Source: an uncultured Acidimicrobiales bacterium | GTDB lineage: Bacteria > Actinomycetota > Acidimicrobiia > Acidimicrobiales > UBA10347 | Direction: 5' to 3' | NCBI GenBank assembly: GCA_937991435.1 | Contig: CALKPY010000007.1 | Coordinates: 1 to 64,000 of the forward strand | DNA length: 64,000 bases | In this document: positions 29,487-37,788 of the stretch, in pieces | How positions within the stretch are numbered: position 1 is the stretch's first letter | Layout of the letters: each line of letters opens with the position of its first letter | Notes under the pieces: generated by a model | Told to the model about the DNA's origin: nothing | What the model saw: only the letters and a program-made list of their open reading frames with translations | The model's database searches: none | Position numbers and translations under genes: made by a program

Positions 29487-29826
29487 GGCCGAGTTCCAGA
29501 AGCAGGTCATCGATACGGCTATGTGGATGGGCTGGAAGGTCATGCACATATCGGACTCGCGCAAGATGGTGCGGCGAGGTGGTTCTTATAAGGCGGTGGC
29601 GGATCCGTTGACGTCGGGCTGGCCGGACTTGTTCCTTGTGAAGGGGTCCGAGGTTCGGGTCTTCGAGCTGAAATCGGCGAAGGGCCGGTTGACGGACTCG
29701 CAGAAGGATTGGCTTGAAACTCTTTCGGCGGCGGGGCTTCCTTGCTTTGTGCTTCGTCCACACCATCTACTCACGTTGCCCGAATACCTAAACTCCGGGC
29801 CGGTTCCTACCGATGGAAGAGTATGA
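29479..29826 (+). CDS. VRR-NUC domain nuclease
   Basis: 115 residues from ATG 29479. The PD-(D/E)xK nuclease pattern is complete: an N-terminal helix (EAEFQKQVIDTAMWMGW), SGWPDLFLVK with the first acidic residue, and VFELKSAKGRLTDSQKDWLETL with the ExK pair and trailing helix. Phage VRR-NUC proteins are thought to act as Holliday-junction or branched-DNA nucleases. Its place between replication genes fits processing of recombination intermediates. Confidence 0.85.
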   Translation: MTEAEFQKQVIDTAMWMGWKVMHISDSRKMVRRGGSYKAVADPLTSGWPDLFLVKGSEVRVFELKSAKGRLTDSQKDWLETLSAAGLPCFVLRPHHLLTLPEYLNSGPVPTDGRV

Positions 29827-30326
29827 CGCGCACCGTTACCGAAGCGATCAGAGACTACGCCATTAAGGCGCACGGAGATCAGCTGTACGGCGACCGCCCC
29901 TACTCGGTTCACTTGGACGCTGTGGCCGAACTGGTCCCAGACGTCTACAAGCAGACGGCGTACCAGCACGACCTGTTAGAAGACACCAGCGAAGGGCTGC
30001 ATCCTGCGACAACGAAGTCAGGGCGCCGCGCTTGTGGCGCTCTCTGCCACATGCATGGGATGCCTCGTGAGGAGTACATTCGGGGCATCATTTTGTATGG
30101 CGGTATCGAAGCGATCGTCGTGAAGTTGGCGGACTCGTTGAGTAACCTGCTGGAGTGCCTGATGGATCAGGTGACCGAAGCGTCTGTGGTCGAGCGTCGG
30201 ATCCGGAAGTATGTTGCGAACCTGCGTCAGTTGATGGCCGGGCTTGATGTGGCTGTGGATGATGACGTTAGTGTCGGCGAGCTGATCGACAGGGTCTCTG
30301 AACATTTGGAGACTTTGCGTTCCTGA
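29823..30326 (+). CDS. SpoT/MESH1-like HD hydrolase
   Basis: 167 residues from ATG 29823. Metal ligands of RelA/SpoT-type HD hydrolases can be placed: AIKAHGDQLYGDRPYSVHLDAV (first His), AYQHDLLEDT (HD with the typical ED), and VVKLADSLSNLL (final Asp). This suggests hydrolysis of (p)ppGpp or a related nucleotide. In a phage this could lower the host alarmone, or destroy a nucleotide signal used in defence. No synthetase domain is present. It overlaps the nuclease gene by ATGA. Confidence 0.75.
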   Translation: MTRTVTEAIRDYAIKAHGDQLYGDRPYSVHLDAVAELVPDVYKQTAYQHDLLEDTSEGLHPATTKSGRRACGALCHMHGMPREEYIRGIILYGGIEAIVVKLADSLSNLLECLMDQVTEASVVERRIRKYVANLRQLMAGLDVAVDDDVSVGELIDRVSEHLETLRS

Positions 30327-30363
30327 GTCGACAGTTTGCTCGGCAAGCTGATAGACAAGCTGC

Positions 30364-30792
30364 ATGAAATCAGGCAGCATCGAGATCCCCAACGACTGGT
30401 TCACGGCCGGGCCGCAAGTGTCCGCCGAAGCCAGAACCTTACACCTTGCGCTACTATGCGAATCGAATAGTGAAGGGACCGACGGATCCATCGACTACCG
30501 CCGGATCCGGATCGCGGCACTCCAAGTAAACATCACAGTCGAGCTAGCCGAACTGTTACAGGAATTGATCGACGCGAAAGTCTGGTCGGCTGTCGTCAGC
30601 GAGGGCGTTCTATCTTCTGTCATCCTGAACGGCTGGGAGAATCATATGAAATCGGCGGCAGATATGAAGGCCCTTTCTCGGAAACGCCGGAAAGCTGGAC
30701 GAGCTGGGGCGCGAGCACGGGGCGACGTTGCTCCGAAACCGCAACTATCCCGAGAAGAGATCAACGCCATGGTGAATGGCGGCATCGAATGA
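30364..30792 (+). CDS. Winged-helix replication protein N-domain type
   Basis: 142 residues. Residues 1-100 look like the winged-helix region of phage replication initiators (IEIPNDWFTAGPQVSAEARTLHLALL). A basic linker follows (LSRKRRKAGRAGARARG) with a REEINAMVNGG end. It overlaps the next gene, which carries a similar N-domain plus a helical C-domain, so the two probably act together at the phage origin. Confidence 0.6.
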   Translation: MKSGSIEIPNDWFTAGPQVSAEARTLHLALLCESNSEGTDGSIDYRRIRIAALQVNITVELAELLQELIDAKVWSAVVSEGVLSSVILNGWENHMKSAADMKALSRKRRKAGRAGARARGDVAPKPQLSREEINAMVNGGIE

Positions 30793-31475
30793 GCATCGAA
30801 CCGCAAGACGAACTCCGGATCCAACTATCCGTGAACTACTTCGTGAACCCGAAAGTCATCGGCCTGTCCGGGCAGGCGCAACTCGCCGACATCAAGGCGA
30901 TGTGCTTCCTCAAGCGGGCAGGCATCGACGACGGGGTCGTCACCCCCGAGATGTGGCTGATGATGAACGGCGACGACATGTCGCTGATCGATGAGCTGGT
31001 CGAAGTAGCACGCTGGGAAGTTGTGGCCCCGAAAGGCTGGCGAGTGCGAGGCTGGGAAGACTGGTTTAAGCTCGACACGAAACCGGCGAAGCGGCGCAAA
31101 TCGACAGGGCAGCTGCGTCTTGCTACCGCCGAAGAACTCCTACCCGAACCGAAGAAATGGACGACCGTAGATGTAGAAGCTGTGTTCGATTGCTGGGTCG
31201 AGACTCTCCCTGCTGGCGCCACCCGAAAACTGTCATCGCAGCGCCGTAGAAAGATCGAAGCTCGACTCAACGAGGGCTACTCGATTGAGGAGCTATGCAA
31301 GGCCGTGAAGGGCTGGCAGAACGACCCGTGGCCGGATCGGCGTATCCACAACGACGTGGTACAACTTCTACGGTCGGGTGACTCCACTGAAAGAATGATC
31401 GGCTTCTTCGACCATCCACCACGATCCGGTGACGCTGCGGCATCATTCAATGCTATCGATGAGGTTCTTGGCTGA
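30789..31475 (+). CDS. Phage replication initiation protein
   Basis: 228 residues. An N-terminal winged-helix-like domain (1-95, YFVNPKVIGLSGQAQLADIKAMCFLKRA) and basic linker precede a helical C-domain: VFDCWVETLPAGATRKLSSQRRRKIEARLNEGYSIEELCKAVKGW, ending in ERMIGFF. The C-domain pattern (FxxW...R..kI..RL.EGy....l..Ai.G) is typical of actinophage replication initiators that bring in the host helicase. The helicase-loader-like gene two positions downstream supports this. Confidence 0.75.
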   Translation: MSIEPQDELRIQLSVNYFVNPKVIGLSGQAQLADIKAMCFLKRAGIDDGVVTPEMWLMMNGDDMSLIDELVEVARWEVVAPKGWRVRGWEDWFKLDTKPAKRRKSTGQLRLATAEELLPEPKKWTTVDVEAVFDCWVETLPAGATRKLSSQRRRKIEARLNEGYSIEELCKAVKGWQNDPWPDRRIHNDVVQLLRSGDSTERMIGFFDHPPRSGDAAASFNAIDEVLG

Positions 31476-31486
31476 GAGTGTTACAT

Positions 31487-31690
31487 ATGGTTGATCAGGC
31501 CCCGGCGACGTACTCCGAAGATCGGCTTCACAGCTGGCTGAAGATCATGTATCAGAAGTCTCGTGAAGACGGCAACCACCGTTGGTTGACCTACAACAAG
31601 CCCAAGGACGAGTACGCCCTGTGGATCGAGAAGCCCGACAAGGGCCGCGTTATCGTGGCGACGACTATGGTTCCGAGGCATAAGGTCTGA
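31487..31690 (+). CDS. Small basic protein (67 aa)
   Basis: ATG 31487 is chosen over GTG 31478 because GAGAG lies at the right distance. Basic, mixed alpha/beta (SWLKIMYQKSREDGNHRWLTY). No family recognised. Confidence 0.5.
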   Translation: MVDQAPATYSEDRLHSWLKIMYQKSREDGNHRWLTYNKPKDEYALWIEKPDKGRVIVATTMVPRHKV

Positions 31691-31702
31691 TAGGTTGCAG
31701 GG

Positions 31703-32032
31703 ATGGAGAAGCGGGAATGCTCGAACATCCTGAAGACGTTAGCTGCGGCGTACCCGACGAAAACCATTTCGAAAGAAACCGCTGCGATCTGGGCTGCGTG
31801 CATCGCTGACAAGGACTACAAGCTGGCATCCGAGACGACTGTTCATATCGTTAAGACGTCCGAATTCTTTCCGTCACCTGCGCGCTGGCTGGCCGCGTAC
31901 CATGCCCGGCAGCGTGGCGCCGAGTCGCTGTTAGCGTTACCCTCAGGTCCAGTGGACGCGTTACCGCGTGATGATCTAGCGAGGAGGGTTCGTGAACTCA
32001 AGAAGCGACGCTCTACTGAACCAGATCGATGA
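31703..32032 (+). CDS. Helicase-loader-like protein (G39P type)
   Basis: 109 residues. LKTLAAAYPTKTISKETAAIWAACIADKDYKLASETTVHIVKTSEFFPSPARWLA matches the layout of SPP1 G39P-like and related loaders: ...Yp...s.et...W...L.D..y..a..a...h....kFFPs.a.... Such proteins deliver the replicative helicase to the initiator complex. The disordered Arg-rich C-terminus is also typical. Confidence 0.65.
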   Translation: MEKRECSNILKTLAAAYPTKTISKETAAIWAACIADKDYKLASETTVHIVKTSEFFPSPARWLAAYHARQRGAESLLALPSGPVDALPRDDLARRVRELKKRRSTEPDR

Positions 32033-32606
32033 AGCGCTAACGCCCCAGCCGGATCCGTTCTGCGGAGAAGACGCCGTCGATCAGTTAGCCCCGGAGAATT
32101 GGCCGTTCGATCTGGCGCAGTGCATCCGGTGCGAAAGTATCGAAGAATTTTTGCATCCAGTCGTGGGTGCCTGCAAATCGTGTTTCAAGCAGCTCGTTGA
32201 AGAAGAGGACGACGACCGCCCACCTCCCCCGCAGGCGACCCTGTTTCCCGACGTCAACGAGATCCCGGAGACCCGCCCTGCCCCGCTTCCTCCAGCAGCG
32301 AGGCTTAGCAGTCCGAACCCGTTCGACGTTGACAGCATCTCCTCACAGCCGCAGCCTCTGGCCGGATTCCCAACAGGAGCAACCGTCGTCATCGATTTCG
32401 ACTTGAAGCGTATGACGAGCCACGAAGGGCAAGTCCGAACCTTCCAGTCGTCGGTAGTGCGCAGGGATGGCCCTAACCAGGTGACAGTACTACTTCAGGA
32501 TGGCTCCCAAGAACTTCAGGTTCGGATCGGGTCATCGCCGAGACTCTCCCTGCTGGTAGCGCACCAGCATATTTCGGGCACTGTCATCGCAGCGACGCGG
32601 CTATGA
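31992..32606 (+). CDS. Hypothetical protein with Cys pairs (204 aa)
   Basis: GTG start overlapping the loader gene by 41 bases. The N-terminal quarter has CIRCESIEEF then GACKSCFKQ (CxxC pairs, zinc site). A Pro-rich disordered middle leads to a beta-rich C-terminal domain (GATVVIDFDLKRMTSHEGQVRTF). No family recognised; possibly a replisome accessory. Confidence 0.55.
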   Translation: MNSRSDALLNQIDEALTPQPDPFCGEDAVDQLAPENWPFDLAQCIRCESIEEFLHPVVGACKSCFKQLVEEEDDDRPPPPQATLFPDVNEIPETRPAPLPPAARLSSPNPFDVDSISSQPQPLAGFPTGATVVIDFDLKRMTSHEGQVRTFQSSVVRRDGPNQVTVLLQDGSQELQVRIGSSPRLSLLVAHQHISGTVIAATRL

Positions 32607-32881
32607 AAGAAGAAAGCGTAGAAGCGCGGCGGGCACGAGAGACCCGCAACTCGCGGGTCCGCGAAAAAACCTGCTACGGCAAGACACCGTACTTCACGCA
32701 GCGAGACGCCCGGCACGGACTGAAACGCCTTAAAGGCTCCAGTGGATATGTCGAATCGGAGCAAGGCGTTCCTATGTCGCCTTACCGCTGCCCGTTCTGT
32801 TCGAGTTGGCATATCGGTCACATCCCATCCATGCGCGCATTAGAAGACCTGGCGGCGACAATCCGAGATTTGCCCGTGTAA
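32603..32881 (+). CDS. Small zinc-finger protein (92 aa)
   Basis: The basic N-terminal helix (EARRARETRNSRVREK) and YRCPFCSSWHIGH motif form the compact CxxC...HxxH finger seen in many small phage proteins after replication genes. Last gene of the 27978 operon. Confidence 0.65.
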   Translation: MKEESVEARRARETRNSRVREKTCYGKTPYFTQRDARHGLKRLKGSSGYVESEQGVPMSPYRCPFCSSWHIGHIPSMRALEDLAATIRDLPV

Positions 32882-32889
32882 AAATTTCT

Positions 32890-32919
32890 CTCAAGTTTTT
32901 GCTGAAGGCTGCCGATACG
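32890..32919 (+). promoter_or_regulatory. Promoter of the surface protein gene
   Basis: -35 CTCAAG (32890-32895), 18-bp spacer, -10 GATACG (32914-32919). A leader of about 37 bases includes a perfect AGGAGG, so this gene has conventional initiation. Confidence 0.65.
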
Positions 32920-32962
32920 TGTTGTAGAGCAAACAACCAAGCCTTCAGGAGGCAGCAACACA

Positions 32963-33880
32963 ATGAAGAGAATCACCACAATACTTACACTGGCGCTCGC
33001 AGCCCTCACCGGTTTCGCCGCACCAGCCGCAGCTCAAGACGAGCAGCCAACCTACATCGTTACTGAGGAAGCTTCGGACTGCGCCACTTCTGGCGGAACT
33101 CCTGAGCTGATCAACGACAACGGTTCCCACCCAATCACCTTCGACAAGCAGGTCCCTGCCGGGCCTCTGTCTGTATCAATCTTCACTGCCGATACTACCC
33201 GAGAGCAGCTCGACGCTGACACTCTCGCATGGCAGTCCGATGGCGGCGCAGGCGTGCAGACTTCCGAGATCGTCGGCGTGAACCTGGGCGGCGGGTTCGT
33301 CGTTTCGAACGACTTGCCCTCCCCTCCGGCTAACGTGTCTGGCTTCCAGTCGACGGGCAGCACCGTAGCGTCGCAGGCTTTCACCACGGGATCGGTTCAG
33401 CATCTTCACGCCAACAACTACGACTCGGTTCGAGTCGAGTCGGTCACGGTCTGCTGGACCTACGATGTCGAAGTTCCGGTGCCTTGCCCCGAGGTCGACG
33501 AGACCACGGACCCGGCCAGCGTTCCTGAAGGATGCCCGCTTCCTCCAGCCCCAACGACGACGACCGTCACCCCGACTACCGAGCCGATCAAGTCGGGCAC
33601 CATCCCTCCCGTCACGCCGAGCACCGAGCCGCCAGTAGCTACCACGGCAGCCCCACCGACGACCGCAGCGCCGACCACCACGGCAGCCCCGACCACCACG
33701 GCAGCGCCGCAGCCGACACCCGAGTGCCCCGCCGGTCAGTACTTCGAAGGCGGCGAATGCCGAGTCCGTCTCGCCCACACCGGCGCCGGTACCACGATCG
33801 CAGTAGCTGTAGCTGCTGCCCTGATCCTCTTCGGTGGATTGTTCCTCGCTGCAAAGCGTGAGCAAGAGCGTATGCTCTAA
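32963..33880 (+). CDS. Sortase-anchored surface protein (LAHTG)
   Basis: 305 residues. Sec signal peptide (MKRITTILTLALAALTGFAAPAAAQ), then a secreted domain (about 26-175) with Cys residues, a Thr/Pro-rich stalk of about 80 residues, a small CPAGQYFEGGECR module, and a C-terminal sorting signal: LAHTG, hydrophobic span (IAVAVAAALILFGGLFLAA), KREQERML. LAxTG is the class E sortase motif of actinobacteria, so the host sortase would anchor it to the wall. A role in changing the infected or lysogenic cell surface, such as blocking other phages, is inferred. Confidence 0.85.
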   Translation: MKRITTILTLALAALTGFAAPAAAQDEQPTYIVTEEASDCATSGGTPELINDNGSHPITFDKQVPAGPLSVSIFTADTTREQLDADTLAWQSDGGAGVQTSEIVGVNLGGGFVVSNDLPSPPANVSGFQSTGSTVASQAFTTGSVQHLHANNYDSVRVESVTVCWTYDVEVPVPCPEVDETTDPASVPEGCPLPPAPTTTTVTPTTEPIKSGTIPPVTPSTEPPVATTAAPPTTAAPTTTAAPTTTAAPQPTPECPAGQYFEGGECRVRLAHTGAGTTIAVAVAAALILFGGLFLAAKREQERML

Positions 33881-33892
33881 CCGCCGACGAGA

Positions 33893-33940
33893 AAGGCCCG
33901 ACGCTCACCGGGGGGTAAGCGTCGGGCCTTCGCCATTTTT
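33893..33940. terminator. Strong terminator between convergent genes
   Basis: AAGGCCCGACGCT pairs with AGCGTCGGGCCTT, followed by CGCCATTTTT. It separates the surface protein gene from the convergent lipoprotein gene. Confidence 0.85.
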
Positions 33941-33944
33941 GCCG

Positions 33945-34664
33945 TTATGGGATTCCGTGGATCTGGGCGCAGGTCCAGATCAGCGGCGATGATGGGGTGC
34001 GTCGACCCCACTTCTGGCCGTTGTCATCGAAGATGATTCTGGCTGCTTGCGTGTTCTTCAATGGGTCGAACATGTCGTCCCAAGTGAAGCCTGCTTTTAC
34101 TAGCGGCAGGTTAGCAATGTTCGATCCTCTCGGCCTCTGCCAGCGTCCATCGAAATGTCCGGGATGGACCTGGAATAGGCCGCGTTCGTTGTGGCTTGCC
34201 CCGATGGCTTTCGGATCGAAGCGGGACTCACAGTTCACGATTACTAGAGCGTTGGCGTAGTCGTTGGGGAAGATGTCGGCGATGATGTCTTTGATTTCGT
34301 CGCCGGTGGACGGTCGCGCCGGGCAGGGGTTGGCTTCGAGTTCGAGCCAGTCCGTTGACCATCCGAGGCTCTCGTATTTGGTGCCGGGGTTGTCTCGGCA
34401 GATGAACGAGGTGACGAAGTGTTCGGCGTCTTGTTCGGTGATGCGGATCCGGCGGCGGGTTCCTTCGCCAGCCCGGTCGATGATCCGCTCGATCTTTTCG
34501 TCTTTGCGGTTTTTCCCTTTGTCGTTCGGGACGACCCGGCATTGGTGTTCGCTGTTGTTGCTGCGGGTGAGGTCGCAGAAGTCGTTCAGCGCCTGCGCGT
34601 AGTTGCATCCGGTGGCTGTTAAGGCGAAGGCGAGGAGGGCTGCTAGTAGTTTGAGGTGTCTCAT
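33945..34664 (-). CDS. Lipoprotein lytic transglycosylase-like protein
   Basis: 239 residues. A lipoprotein signal ends in the lipobox LTATGC. After a basic region the C-terminal half has the SLT/muramidase pattern: ALVIVNCESRFDPKA with the catalytic Glu in CESRFD, ERGLFQVHPGHFDGRW, and the downstream AARIIFDDNGQKWG. It would be membrane-tethered on the outer face and cleave peptidoglycan. Divergent from the DUF4230-like gene. Confidence 0.75.
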   Translation of the reverse strand: MRHLKLLAALLAFALTATGCNYAQALNDFCDLTRSNNSEHQCRVVPNDKGKNRKDEKIERIIDRAGEGTRRRIRITEQDAEHFVTSFICRDNPGTKYESLGWSTDWLELEANPCPARPSTGDEIKDIIADIFPNDYANALVIVNCESRFDPKAIGASHNERGLFQVHPGHFDGRWQRPRGSNIANLPLVKAGFTWDDMFDPLKNTQAARIIFDDNGQKWGRRTPSSPLIWTCAQIHGIP

Positions 34665-34815
34665 GTGGGGAGTCTCGCGGGTGGGTTGTTGTCGTGTCCA
34701 ATCGAGTCGTCCAGTCGAAGGACTGTTGCCACTCTAAGTGACTTGCGTTCGTGCTAGTGTCGTGGTAACAATGGGGAGCTGACGCCACACGACCACGGAA
34801 CGTGAGGAAATAAAA

Positions 34816-35748
34816 ATGGCTCAGCACCCGACACAAGGCAAATACGCGCCACCCGAATACCGAACCCCAGCCAACGAAGAACCGCAATGGCAGAAGCGGG
34901 CTTTCACCGATCGGATGTTCACCAGCCCCTTCATGCGACGCCTCATCGCCCGCTGCGCGATCATCGGCGTCATGGCCCTGTCGTTCTTCGGGGTCGTGAA
35001 ATGGCTCGGCGGCATGGCACCCAACATCTCAATGCCCGACATCTCGCTTCCCGAGGAAGTAGTCGAAGTTCAACAGCGCCCGATCGTCATCGAGGAACTC
35101 ATCACCAAAGCCGAGTTCTGCGGCGCCGAAGTAACCGCCGTCCTCAAGCAGTCAGTATCCACCGAATCCGGATGGATCCCCACAGTAATCAAAGGCTCCA
35201 AACTCGAAGGTGTCGTATACGGGCAGGCACAAGCCTGTCTCGACACCGCCGGTACCATCGCCGAACAAGGAGCATGGCTCCCCGACGAAGACGTCACCAT
35301 CTCCCTACCAAACGCCGATGTGACTTCCGTGTCGATCATCTGGCCGGAGACAGACCCGGCGAACTGCTCGGCCGGGATCGTGGAACGGTTCGGGTCGTTC
35401 TTCGGAGACGGCGACGCCTGCGACAGTATCCGGCAAGACTACAACGTCGAAGCTCATGAAGCGCTGATCGAAGCGACCGCCCGATCCCAAGCGCTCGACA
35501 AGGCGACCGCCGAGTACGGAATCTTCCTTCGCAAAACGGCACGCGCTTTCGGTCACACCGGAGACATGACGTTCACTCAAGGCGGGCAACCATTCTCGGT
35601 TGACGATGTCTCGCTGGACGAACAGGTCCGGGTGCTTACCCCGCCGACCCGCAAGGAACAGACTGACAACGGAGACGGCGGATGCGATATGCACGACGAC
35701 GGATTCCAAGGCCCATGCATTCCGCAGGATTACGAGGATCCGGCATGA
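34816..35748 (+). CDS. DUF4230-like membrane protein (310 aa)
   Basis: Cytoplasmic N-terminus, one transmembrane segment (about 48-66, CAIIGVMALSFFGVVKWLGG), then an extracytoplasmic domain. The order VIEELITKAEFCG, KLEGVVYGQAQACLDT and DEDVTISLPNADVTSVSI, followed by a long helix, matches DUF4230, a SPFH-like secreted family of unknown function. The C-terminus is acidic with Cys pairs. Heads a plus-strand envelope operon running to 38904. Confidence 0.65.
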   Translation: MAQHPTQGKYAPPEYRTPANEEPQWQKRAFTDRMFTSPFMRRLIARCAIIGVMALSFFGVVKWLGGMAPNISMPDISLPEEVVEVQQRPIVIEELITKAEFCGAEVTAVLKQSVSTESGWIPTVIKGSKLEGVVYGQAQACLDTAGTIAEQGAWLPDEDVTISLPNADVTSVSIIWPETDPANCSAGIVERFGSFFGDGDACDSIRQDYNVEAHEALIEATARSQALDKATAEYGIFLRKTARAFGHTGDMTFTQGGQPFSVDDVSLDEQVRVLTPPTRKEQTDNGDGGCDMHDDGFQGPCIPQDYEDPA

Positions 35749-35825
35749 TCCGGCGTCTAAAGGTGCTCCGCACGGCGTGGCGCCTATCCCGAGAAGCTGC
35801 ACAACGTAGACAGGAGAGTGCTTAA
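35745..35825 (+). CDS. Micro-ORF (26 aa)
   Basis: ATG overlaps the previous stop (ATGA). It encodes a strongly basic amphipathic helix (RRLKVLRTAWRLSREAAQRRQ). Three bases separate it from the next gene. Possibly a coupling peptide. Confidence 0.45.
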   Translation: MIRRLKVLRTAWRLSREAAQRRQESA

Positions 35826-35828
35826 AGC

Positions 35829-36227
35829 ATGTTCAGTTGGCTGACGCTCCGAAACAAGGCCAAGGAAACCGAATACCGGGAATGGCAGCAGCATCTCACC
35901 GAGGCAGATGAACGAACCGCTGCCCTTCGCCAAGCGACCGCTAGGTGGGCTGCCGACGCACCGGCCCGGCAATCCGCACAGGAAGCGAAGCGGATCGAAA
36001 TCGAACGCTACCGGCGGGAGGCTCTGCGACTCCATAACGTCGAGCTGAAAATCAAGCGAGGCGACGTGAAGATGGGATTCTTCACCTGCCCCGTGAACTG
36101 CGGCCACAACACGTGGGCGCTCGTGGAGACCACCCCAATGTGCACAGGACCGGACCCGGACGACCACGTGCCAGTTGAGATGGTGCCGGTCGAGAAGCCA
36201 GCGAACCTTGGCGTAGAAGACGAGTGA
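35829..36227 (+). CDS. Coiled-coil protein (132 aa)
   Basis: Long charged helix in the first 75 residues (EADERTAALRQATARW), then a short domain with CPVNCGHNTW. No family recognised. Overlaps the next small gene (GTGA). Confidence 0.55.
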   Translation: MFSWLTLRNKAKETEYREWQQHLTEADERTAALRQATARWAADAPARQSAQEAKRIEIERYRREALRLHNVELKIKRGDVKMGFFTCPVNCGHNTWALVETTPMCTGPDPDDHVPVEMVPVEKPANLGVEDE

Positions 36228-36349
36228 GACAGGCAGAAGCTAAGCGGCTGATCGCCGCCTTACACGAAGAAGAACGAAAGATCTGGGAAGAAGTCGAGCG
36301 TATCGACTGGACCGGGATCGAACACTACCTACGAAAGGAACCATCATGA
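36224..36349 (+). CDS. Small helical protein (41 aa)
   Basis: GTG start overlapping the previous stop; its TGA overlaps the ATG of the glycoside hydrolase gene. Charged amphipathic helix (EAKRLIAALHEEERKIWEEVERID). Below the track cut-off. Confidence 0.55.
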   Translation: MRQAEAKRLIAALHEEERKIWEEVERIDWTGIEHYLRKEPS

Positions 36350-37788
36350 AACGCTACCTGGTGCCAATCTTGCTAACGGTTGCGTACGTAACCGTTACCA
36401 TCCTCGCCCAACCAGCAGACGCACAGGAGCAACCGATCCCCGTCTACGACACGGCGTGGCAGCTCCCAACCGCCGCGCCGATGCACGAGGTCGACGAATA
36501 CTTCGCTCACCTCTCTGAAGCAGGCTTCACCGGGGCATGGATCTCCGTGCTCGACCTGATGGAAAACAACTACAACGTGGACGGGAACCAGATCTCCGGG
36601 TGGGAAGGCTCGAACTTCTGGATCTCAGACGCCCATAAGGACCGGCTGCAGAACATCGCTCAGCTCGCCCGACACCATGGCATCAAGATTGGGGTCGTTC
36701 CAGCGTGGGGACTCTCAGCCCTCCACGCGAACACGTACAAAGGCTGCGACAACGCAGGCCTGCATCAAGGGCCGCTCAACTACGAAACAGCCCGAGGGTA
36801 CGGCTGGAACGTCGGAGACGCACTCAAGGACTACACCGACGTCATCGGCCTATGGATCGCCGGGGGCGACAACTTCTGCGCCCGAGGCGACGCATACATC
36901 TGGCAAATGATGATCGAAGGAGTGGAAGACGGAGCGAACACGGCCGACATCCCCGTCGGGTTTCACACACCCGCGCTCCCGAACCGGCAACTCGACTTCG
37001 CCGACGAGTACTGGGTCGACCTGATGCTCCCCCAGACAGGGCATTGCGCGTCCCCGGAGAAGGCTGCGGCCGAGCTGGCCGCAGTGAAAGCCGCCACCGG
37101 AAAGCCCGTGTGGGCCGGAGAGTTGCGGTATCTGGCTATCGAGCCGGAATGGAACTGCGAGCTACATGGTCCTGGTCGTCCAGTGACTCCCGACGATGTA
37201 GCCGCCGACGCGTGGGCGGCTGTGGGTGCCGGTGTCGATGGCCTTTCGTACGGCGTGAACGGTCGATGGCAGTGGGGAGACCCGATTCACGGATCTATCG
37301 GCGGTGATCAGCTCGCCCGGGTAGGCGATTGGTCCGAAGCCGCAGTGATCGAGGCAGCTGGGGGACGATTTGAGCAGCCCGAACCTGTCGCTCCAAACGA
37401 TTTGACTGCCGAGGAACTCGAAGAGCAGGTCTCCGCTGCCCCAAATACGCTACCGACAAGCCCCGCCGAAGCCGAGGCTGCAGGAGCTTTACCGAGACCT
37501 GACAACCCGGCAGACGAACTGGCCGACCGAACACTGACCGAAGAACCGATCCCGGCGGCTTCGACGACAGTCAAGCCTGAGGCCGTGGCCGAACCTGAAG
37601 CCGTGGCTGCGGACACGGTGACACCGATCCGGGAGAAGCAGAACAACCTACTCCTCGGGATCGGGATCGTAGTCATCTTGATCTTCATCACGATCAGCGT
37701 CCGTCAAATGATCACGGATTGGCGGCGAACAAGCCGAAAGATCGAACACCCGAACCATCAATTCCACAAGGAGCTATCAGAATGGTAA
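36346..37788 (+). CDS. Secreted, membrane-anchored DUF4038-like glycoside hydrolase
   Basis: 480 residues. Signal peptide (1-25), then a TIM-barrel-type domain: VYDTAWQLPTAAPMHEVDEYFAHLSEAGFTGAWIS, ARHHGIKIGVVPAWG, and DVIGLWIAGGDNF with likely catalytic acids. The start resembles DUF4038/apiosidase-like glycoside hydrolases. An acidic Pro/Ala-rich linker (about 345-425) leads to a transmembrane helix (about 436-453, LLLGIGIVVILIFITISV) and a cytoplasmic tail. Topology suggests an enzyme held outside the membrane, acting on host glycans or exopolysaccharide. Confidence 0.7.
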   Translation: MKRYLVPILLTVAYVTVTILAQPADAQEQPIPVYDTAWQLPTAAPMHEVDEYFAHLSEAGFTGAWISVLDLMENNYNVDGNQISGWEGSNFWISDAHKDRLQNIAQLARHHGIKIGVVPAWGLSALHANTYKGCDNAGLHQGPLNYETARGYGWNVGDALKDYTDVIGLWIAGGDNFCARGDAYIWQMMIEGVEDGANTADIPVGFHTPALPNRQLDFADEYWVDLMLPQTGHCASPEKAAAELAAVKAATGKPVWAGELRYLAIEPEWNCELHGPGRPVTPDDVAADAWAAVGAGVDGLSYGVNGRWQWGDPIHGSIGGDQLARVGDWSEAAVIEAAGGRFEQPEPVAPNDLTAEELEEQVSAAPNTLPTSPAEAEAAGALPRPDNPADELADRTLTEEPIPAASTTVKPEAVAEPEAVAADTVTPIREKQNNLLLGIGIVVILIFITISVRQMITDWRRTSRKIEHPNHQFHKELSEW

